DNA from: Gordonia sp. KTR9
Lineage (GTDB): Bacteria > Actinomycetota > Actinomycetes > Mycobacteriales > Mycobacteriaceae
DNA length: 64,000 nucleotides
Direction: 5' to 3'
Assembly: GCF_000143885.2 (NCBI RefSeq)
Contig: NC_018581.1
Location: 3,844,001-3,908,000 of the forward strand
The position numbers and the translations under genes are program-made. Below the pieces are notes generated by a model. It did no database searches. It was not told where the DNA came from and saw only the letters and a list, made by a program, of their open reading frames with translations. Below are positions 59,222-64,000 of this stretch, piece after piece (within the stretch, counting starts at the first letter, position 1; each line of letters starts with the position of its first letter).

Positions 59222-60529
59222 GTGAACACCCCGACCCGAAGCGATGGGGCGGTTCTCCCGCCCACCACGTCGATCCCGTCCGCCATCCAAGGGCTCGGCG
59301 CGGTCGTGTCGCGCCGACACTTCTTCCGCCATCTCCACGACCGGCACGGTTCGGCGTTCACCGTGAACCTGCCCGTCTTCGGTCCGTCCGTTGTCATCTC
59401 TGATGCCGCGATGGCGCGCGAGCTGTTCACCGCGGGCGATCAGGTCGAGAACGTCCAGCCCAACCTCGGACGCATCCTCGGCACCGGATCGATGTTCGCG
59501 CTGGAGGGCGCCCGGCACCGCGCGCGACGCAAGCTGCTCACCCCGCCGTTGCACGGCAAGCCGATTCGGTCGTACGAACAGATCGTCGTCGACGAGGTCC
59601 GCGCCGAGACCGCGACGTGGCGCCCCGGGGTCGAGTTCGCCTGCATCGAACCGATGATGCGCATCACCCTGAACGTCATCCTCCGCGCCGTCTTCGGCGC
59701 GGAGGGCACGGATCTCGACCGACTCCGCGACATGATCCCGCCGATGGTGACCGTCGGTTCGCGGGCCGCGACGGTACCCCCGCTGCCCCTCCCCCTCCGG
59801 CCGATCGACCCCAATCACCGGTACGCGCGTCGCAATGCCGAATACCGAGAATATGTCAGCGGACTGATCACCAAGGCACGCAACGATTCTCACCTGGACG
59901 AGCGCACCGACATCCTGGCGATCATGCTTCGCAGCACCTACGACGACGGCAGTCCGATGACCGACGACGAGATCGCCGAGGAGCTGGCCACCTTGCTCGC
60001 GGCCGGGCACGAGACCACGGCAACAACCCTCGCGTGGGCGCTCGAGCGGCTGCGGCGGCACCCCGAGGTGGTGCGCGAGCTCGTGGCCGAGGTGGACGCC
60101 GGCGGACACGACTACCGCCACGCGACGATCCTGGAGGTCCAGCGCAGCCGACCCGTCATCGACTTCGCCGGCCGGCACGTGGTCGCCGACCATCTCGACC
60201 TCGGCGACTGGCGGATACCCAAGGGATACAACGTGCTCGTGTCCATCGCCCTGCTCCACGACGACAGCAGCGAATTCGCCCGGCCCGAGGTCTTCGACCC
60301 GACCCGCTTTCTGGGCACCAAGCCCTCGTCGGCGTGGCTCCCGTTCGGCGGCGGGACCCGACGGTGCATCGGGGCGGCGTTCGCGACCATGGAGATGGAC
60401 GTCACCCTGCGGACGTTGCTCGAGCAGTTCGAACTGCTGCCGACCACCGCCCGCGCGGAGCGCTGGTTCTCGCGCGGGGTGGCCTACGCCCCGTCCCGCG
60501 GCGGTCGGATCGCGGTCCTGCCCCGCTGA
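59222..60529 (+). CDS. Cytochrome P450
   Basis: 435 residues. The I-helix oxygen-activation motif is LLAAGHETTATTLAW, the K-helix ExxR is EVQRSRP, and the heme ligand loop is PFGGGTRRCIGAAFA with the Cys. Typical of actinobacterial monooxygenases of hydrophobic substrates; electrons could come from a ferredoxin such as FdxC. GTG at 59222 is preferred over a GTG at 59168 because the latter would lie within the operators. Regulated by the divergent TetR. Substrate unknown. Confidence 0.9.
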   Translation: MNTPTRSDGAVLPPTTSIPSAIQGLGAVVSRRHFFRHLHDRHGSAFTVNLPVFGPSVVISDAAMARELFTAGDQVENVQPNLGRILGTGSMFALEGARHRARRKLLTPPLHGKPIRSYEQIVVDEVRAETATWRPGVEFACIEPMMRITLNVILRAVFGAEGTDLDRLRDMIPPMVTVGSRAATVPPLPLPLRPIDPNHRYARRNAEYREYVSGLITKARNDSHLDERTDILAIMLRSTYDDGSPMTDDEIAEELATLLAAGHETTATTLAWALERLRRHPEVVRELVAEVDAGGHDYRHATILEVQRSRPVIDFAGRHVVADHLDLGDWRIPKGYNVLVSIALLHDDSSEFARPEVFDPTRFLGTKPSSAWLPFGGGTRRCIGAAFATMEMDVTLRTLLEQFELLPTTARAERWFSRGVAYAPSRGGRIAVLPR

Positions 60530-60671
60530 CCCACTCGGCCGCAGGCACCCCCAACGGTGACGGGTCCCACATTTCTGCTGTGACCTTTGTCATCGAACGC
60601 GGCCGAACACGTATGTCCGAACACCCCCGCCGAATTGCGGTATGCGCTGGGAATTCACTGTAAAGCTAACA

Positions 60672-60692
60672 GCGTTATCCGGGCGTTATCCG
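60672..60692 (+). promoter_or_regulatory. Direct repeat, possible MtrA site, upstream of the rpf-like gene
   Basis: GCGTTATCCG is repeated exactly at 60672-60681 and 60683-60692 (11-base period); read on the other strand it gives two GATAAC blocks with the spacing of the GTAAC-N6-GTAAC direct repeats bound by MtrA in corynebacteria. MtrA controls cell-wall and rpf genes. The rest of 60530-60807 is a long untranslated leader without a recognised riboswitch. Confidence 0.35.
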
Positions 60693-60792
60693 AATCGCGC
60701 TGGTCAGGGGTTCGACGTGACCCAGCCGTTACCGAACCCGTATGGTCGCCCACGGTCCGAGATCAACTGCCCTGCCAACCCCAGGGCGGTGA

Positions 60793-61140
<348 letters not shown>

Positions 61141-61206
61141 CGCACGCACTTCTGACCACCGCACCGGCGCGTCACATCCCGTGATGTCGCAGCACCGGTG
61201 ACAGCA

Positions 61207-61239
61207 AGGCCGGCGGGTCCACCAGGGACCCGCCGGCCT
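61207..61239 (+). terminator. Hairpin terminator after the rpf-like gene
   Basis: A perfect fourteen-base stem AGGCCGGCGGGTCC / GGACCCGCCGGCCT (61207-61220, 61226-61239) around ACCAG, lying 66 bases after the stop and just before the convergent 61258 gene. It may act in both directions. Confidence 0.8.
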
Positions 61240-61257
61240 CGCTCGTCTTTCAGGCTC

Positions 61258-61683
61258 CTACGTCACCGTCGGGGTGTCGTCGCCGGAGTCGCCGACCGTC
61301 GTGTCCAACGCGCTGACCGCGATGCCGTACGGCAGGAACCGCACGTTGCGGCGCGGATCGGTGTTGCTCTTGTTGGCACGCAAGGCGTCGAGTTCGGTGG
61401 CGTAGACCTGCTCGACCCGGGCACCGCCGTCGTCGTCGACAACGAAGACCGCCCAGACTCCGGAGCCGGCCTCCCCCGTGGTCTCTTCGCGCGGCTGCGG
61501 CTTGGTACGAGTCCGGCCACGCGAGGCCTCGTCGAAGAACATCGAGAAGGCTGCCGGTCCCGCCTGCCCCTCGAAGAGCTTGCCGAAGACGTCACGCAGT
61601 CCCTCCCCGGCCTCACGTGCGAACCGGTCGAAGTCCTCGGGGCCGAAATTGAACGATCCGCCGGAACCGCTGTTGTCGGGCAT
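61258..61683 (-). CDS. Conserved mycolata protein of unknown function
   Basis: 141 residues. It begins MPDNSGSGGSFNFGPEDFDR, and the conserved C-terminal domain is VWAVFVVDDDGGARVEQVYA, TELDALRANKSNTDPRRNVRFLPYGIAVSALD, a motif also known from mycobacterial hypotheticals. The middle (TRTKPQPREETTGE) is disordered. Cytoplasmic by composition. AAAGG ribosome site. No function is established. Confidence 0.72.
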   Translation of the reverse strand: MPDNSGSGGSFNFGPEDFDRFAREAGEGLRDVFGKLFEGQAGPAAFSMFFDEASRGRTRTKPQPREETTGEAGSGVWAVFVVDDDGGARVEQVYATELDALRANKSNTDPRRNVRFLPYGIAVSALDTTVGDSGDDTPTVT

Positions 61684-61769
61684 GGTGCCACCTTTCTCCG
61701 TTCACTCTGACGAGCGTCGGGCAACACTGCCCAGTGTCCTCAGAAATCAGCGGCTCCGCCACCCGGCCC

Positions 61770-61949
61770 TCACCGATCAGCAGGTCCGCCATCCTCGGTC
61801 CCGGTCTCGTCGAGCCGCTGATGCAGACGCGCGCGGACGTCGTCGGCCGAGTAGGACTTCCGCTGCCGCTGATCCCGCGCGACCATCGCCCCGCCGGTGG
61901 CCACCCCGACCGCGCCCGCCAGTCCCAGCCATTTCCAGAAGTTCCTCAT
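61770..61949 (-). CDS. Small membrane-anchored conserved protein
   Basis: 59 residues, short enough to be missed. It begins MRNFWKWLGLAGAVGVATGG, a single N-terminal transmembrane anchor, followed by RQRKSYSADDVRARLHQRLD, a conserved charged segment also seen in mycobacterial small proteins. The tail is acidic. It lies between the 61258 gene and the divergent YiiX-type gene. The start is ATG at 61949. Function unknown. Confidence 0.68.
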   Translation of the reverse strand: MRNFWKWLGLAGAVGVATGGAMVARDQRQRKSYSADDVRARLHQRLDETGTEDGGPADR

Positions 61950-61996
61950 GCGGGCAGGATAGGTCGCGCGGCACGCGGACGCATTAGCCTTCTCTC

Positions 61997-62737
61997 GTGC
62001 CCAGCAGCAGAATTCTCTTCGGCCGAGACCGCGCCGACTCCGGGATCTCGTTGACCGACGCGCTCGACGCCACCCGCACCGGCGACATCTGGCTCTTCCG
62101 AGGCCATTCCGGGCCGGACCGGGCCATCCGCACCCTGACCAACGCGCCGGTCAACCATGTCGCGATGGCGGTGTGCATCGACGACCTGCCGCCGCTGCTC
62201 TGGCACGCCGAACTCGGCGATCGGCTGACCGACGTGTGGACCGGGTCGAATCATCGCGGCGTTCAGCTACATGACGCGCGCGAAGCCGTGGAGCAGTGGA
62301 TGATCCGCTACAAGCAGGCATGCTGGTTTCGCCAGCTCACCCCCGAGGCCACCCCGGATCAGGAGAACGCTCTGCTCAAGGTGATCGCCGAACTCGACGG
62401 GACCCCGTTCCCGACGACCGCACGACTCGCCGGACGGTGGTTTCGCGGCCGGGTGCCCAACTCGACCGACCTCGTCCGGGGCATCCCCTACCTCGACCGC
62501 AAGGTCCGTCAACGACGCGACGAACGGCAGCAGCGCCGCAGCCAGAAGACCGACGGCGTCGGACTCGAAGCCGCCTACTGCGCCGAGGTGGTCGCGATCA
62601 CCTATCGCGAGATGGGCATCCTCGATGCCTCCAAGGACTCCAACTGGTTCGACCCCGGGCGATTCTGGAGCGGCGATCAACTTCCCCTCCATCCGCCCCA
62701 CGAACTCAGCTCGGAGGTGGGGGTCCGCCTGGACTGA
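61997..62737 (+). CDS. YiiX/permuted NlpC-P60-like (papain-fold) protein
   Basis: 246 residues. The order of motifs fits the permuted papain-like YiiX/YaeF family: N-terminal GDIWLFRGHSGPDRAIRTLT and PVNHVAMAVCIDD (with the catalytic His context), and the catalytic Cys late in the protein, LEAAYCAEVVAITYREMGIL. Such enzymes act on peptidoglycan peptides or lipids; no signal peptide is seen, so an intracellular role is more likely. GTG at 61997. Confidence 0.7.
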   Translation: MPSSRILFGRDRADSGISLTDALDATRTGDIWLFRGHSGPDRAIRTLTNAPVNHVAMAVCIDDLPPLLWHAELGDRLTDVWTGSNHRGVQLHDAREAVEQWMIRYKQACWFRQLTPEATPDQENALLKVIAELDGTPFPTTARLAGRWFRGRVPNSTDLVRGIPYLDRKVRQRRDERQQRRSQKTDGVGLEAAYCAEVVAITYREMGILDASKDSNWFDPGRFWSGDQLPLHPPHELSSEVGVRLD

Positions 62738-62748
62738 CCGTCCGGCGA

Positions 62749-63441
62749 CTAGATCGTCATCGCCTCGCGCACAGCAGTCTCGGCAGCCGAGCCGCCGTCA
62801 CCCGACGACGTGACGCGTCCGCTCTCCAGCACGTAGTACCGCTGCGCCGCCTCGAGTGCGAAACCGATGTGCTGTTCGACGAGGAGCACTCCCAGTCCGC
62901 CACGCTGGGTGAGCGTGGTGATGGTCTGCTCGATCTCGGCGACGACCGAGGGCTGGATGCCCTCGGTCGGCTCGTCGAGGATCAGCATGCGAGGCTCGGT
63001 GATGAGCGCGCGAGCGATCGCCAGCTGCTGACGCTGTCCTCCGGACAACAGGCCGGCGCGTCGTCCCAGCAGTTCCGTGAGTGCCGGGAACATGTCCAGC
63101 ATCTCGGCGACCAGCTCCTTGCCGCGCTTGCGGCCGTCGGCCACGACCTGCAGATTCTCGGCGGTGGTGAGGTGCCCGAAACTCTGCTGGCCCTGCGGCA
63201 CATAGGCGATGCCGTGCCCCACCCGGGCGCTGGGGCGCGCCCGGGTGATGTCGACGCCGTCGAAGGTGATCGACCCCTTGGTCGTCTTGACGAGTCCGAC
63301 GGCCGCGCGCAGCAGGGTGGTCTTCCCGGCGCCGTTGTGTCCCATCACCGCGACGACGCCGTCGGTGGGTACCTCGATGTCGACCCCGTGGATCACCTCG
63401 GTACGACCGTAGCCCGCGTGGACTCCGGAGAGTTTCAGCAT
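62749..63441 (-). CDS. urtE: Urea-type ABC transporter ATP-binding protein
   Basis: 230 residues, branched-chain/urea class ATPase (LivF-like). Walker A GHNGAGKTTLL, IAYVPQGQQSFGHLT (the UrtE-type PQGQ), signature LSGGQRQQLAIARAL, Walker B MLILDEPTEGIQPS. It starts three bases after the stop of the second ATPase gene. With the UrtD-like partner it makes the ATPase pair of a urea importer; the permeases and binding protein are presumably just outside the window. Confidence 0.85.
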   Translation of the reverse strand: MLKLSGVHAGYGRTEVIHGVDIEVPTDGVVAVMGHNGAGKTTLLRAAVGLVKTTKGSITFDGVDITRARPSARVGHGIAYVPQGQQSFGHLTTAENLQVVADGRKRGKELVAEMLDMFPALTELLGRRAGLLSGGQRQQLAIARALITEPRMLILDEPTEGIQPSVVAEIEQTITTLTQRGGLGVLLVEQHIGFALEAAQRYYVLESGRVTSSGDGGSAAETAVREAMTI

Positions 63442-63444
63442 GAT

Positions 63445-64000
63445 TCAGCCCTTGTCCTGAGTCGATTGTGTGGGGGTGCCCGCCACGTCGGCGTCGGTCT
63501 CGGCGGCGATCTCCTCGAGTTCCTCGCCGCCGGCGGCGGTTCCGAGGTACACCTCCTGGACCTTCGGGTTCGCCTGGACCTCGGCCACCGTGCCCTCGGC
63601 GAGCACCCGGCCGCGGGCGAGCACCGTCACCGAGGTCGCGAAGGACCGCATGAAATCCATGTCGTGTTCGACGACCACCACGGTGCGTTCACCACCGATG
63701 CGGCGCAACAGGTTCCCGGTCTCCTCGCGCTCCTCATGGCTCATGCCGGCGACCGGCTCGTCCAGCAAGAGCACCGAGGCGTTCTGCACCAGCAACATCC
63801 CGATCTCCAGCCACTGTTTCTGGCCGTGCGCGAGCACGCCTGCCGGGGTGTCGGCGAGGTCCTGCAGACCGATGGTCTCCAGCGCCTCGGCTATCGAGTC
63901 GGGGATCTGCGTCGGCCGACGCCGCAGCATCGTCCACACCGAACGCCCGGCACCCGCCGCGATGTCGAGGTTCTGCAGCACACTCAGTTCCTCGAAGACG
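63445..64000 (-). CDS. urtD: Urea-type ABC transporter ATP-binding protein, C-terminal part (runs off the window)
   Basis: The last 185 codons of a LivG-like ATPase. VFEELSVLQNLDIAAGAGRS follows the Q-loop, the signature is LAHGQKQWLEIGMLL (UrtD-type HGQKQ rather than SGGQ), Walker B SVLLLDEPVAGMSHEE and the switch His EHDMDFMRS. A C-terminal extension rich in Glu/Asp/Thr follows. Its N-terminal Walker A lies outside the window. Operon with urtE, probably nitrogen regulated. Confidence 0.82.
   Translation of the reverse strand, partial: VFEELSVLQNLDIAAGAGRSVWTMLRRRPTQIPDSIAEALETIGLQDLADTPAGVLAHGQKQWLEIGMLLVQNASVLLLDEPVAGMSHEEREETGNLLRRIGGERTVVVVEHDMDFMRSFATSVTVLARGRVLAEGTVAEVQANPKVQEVYLGTAAGGEELEEIAAETDADVAGTPTQSTQDKG

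Noticed and set aside
59132..60259. Long N-terminal extension of the TetR frame
   Set aside because: It is antisense to the cytochrome P450; the conserved TetR domain starts right after the ATG at 59131.

Overview
The window is high-GC actinobacterial chromosome of the mycolic-acid bacteria, most likely Gordonia or a close relative. Evidence is mycothiol synthesis (mshB), glucosyl-3-phosphoglycerate synthase (gpgS), LpqW, a 13E12-type DUF222/HNH protein, an Rpf-like muralytic protein, WS/DGAT, and gene order matching two Mycobacterium tuberculosis segments (roughly Rv1157-Rv1178 and Rv1201-Rv1208). The genus is inferred, not proven. Layout: 1-6.2 kb is a minus-strand run (gpgS partial, folP2-like, fadD6-like, two LOG-family genes, dapE, a DM13 protein). 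dapD (plus) and dapC with ferredoxin fdxC (minus) complete most of the lysine/diaminopimelate set here. 9.3-10.6 kb is a cysteine-catabolic operon (cysteine dioxygenase, rhodanese) preceded by a tiny ORF ending Cys-Cys-Cys-stop. 10.6-19.9 kb is the conserved typA-lpqW-mshB-fbiC neighbourhood, but fbiC is replaced by three coupled genes: a CofH-like protein without its iron-sulfur motif, a flavin monooxygenase, and a complete CofG. 20-30.6 kb holds a possible IdeR-box small Cys-rich protein, an EamA transporter, a thiamine-type ABC importer and a group of secreted mycolata proteins. 30.69-40.99 kb is a roughly 10.3-kb integrated element inside a HhH-GPD DNA glycosylase-like gene. It has a large serine integrase, a divergent regulator region, an initiator-like gene containing iteron-like repeats, a scaffold-like protein, a major capsid protein, a connector, a small terminase and an HNH nuclease. 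No large terminase, portal, tail or lysis gene was seen. It reads as a capsid-encoding phage satellite or a minimal prophage remnant. It carries its own 5' segment of the target gene, so a hybrid full-length reading frame is rebuilt at the right end. 41.5-54.5 kb returns to host genes: a decapeptide-repeat protein, a DUF222/HNH protein, WS/DGAT, a DszC/SfnC-like monooxygenase, a thiolase-enoyl-CoA hydratase fusion, an AI-2E-family transporter, paired acyl-CoA dehydrogenases and an enoyl-CoA hydratase. 54.5-58.4 kb is a scar-like segment with an NtaA-type monooxygenase and TetR regulator embedded among gene remnants (an fgd 5' fragment, a frameshifted whiB-like gene, a GntR C-terminal fragment). 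58.4-64 kb has a TetR/P450 pair with clear operator palindromes, an Rpf-like protein, small conserved genes, a YiiX-type protein and the ends of a urea-type ABC transporter (urtE, partial urtD). The altered fbiC locus and the broken fgd copy both bear on cofactor F420, so F420 metabolism in this strain deserves attention. All calls rest on reading the sequence; no database search was run.
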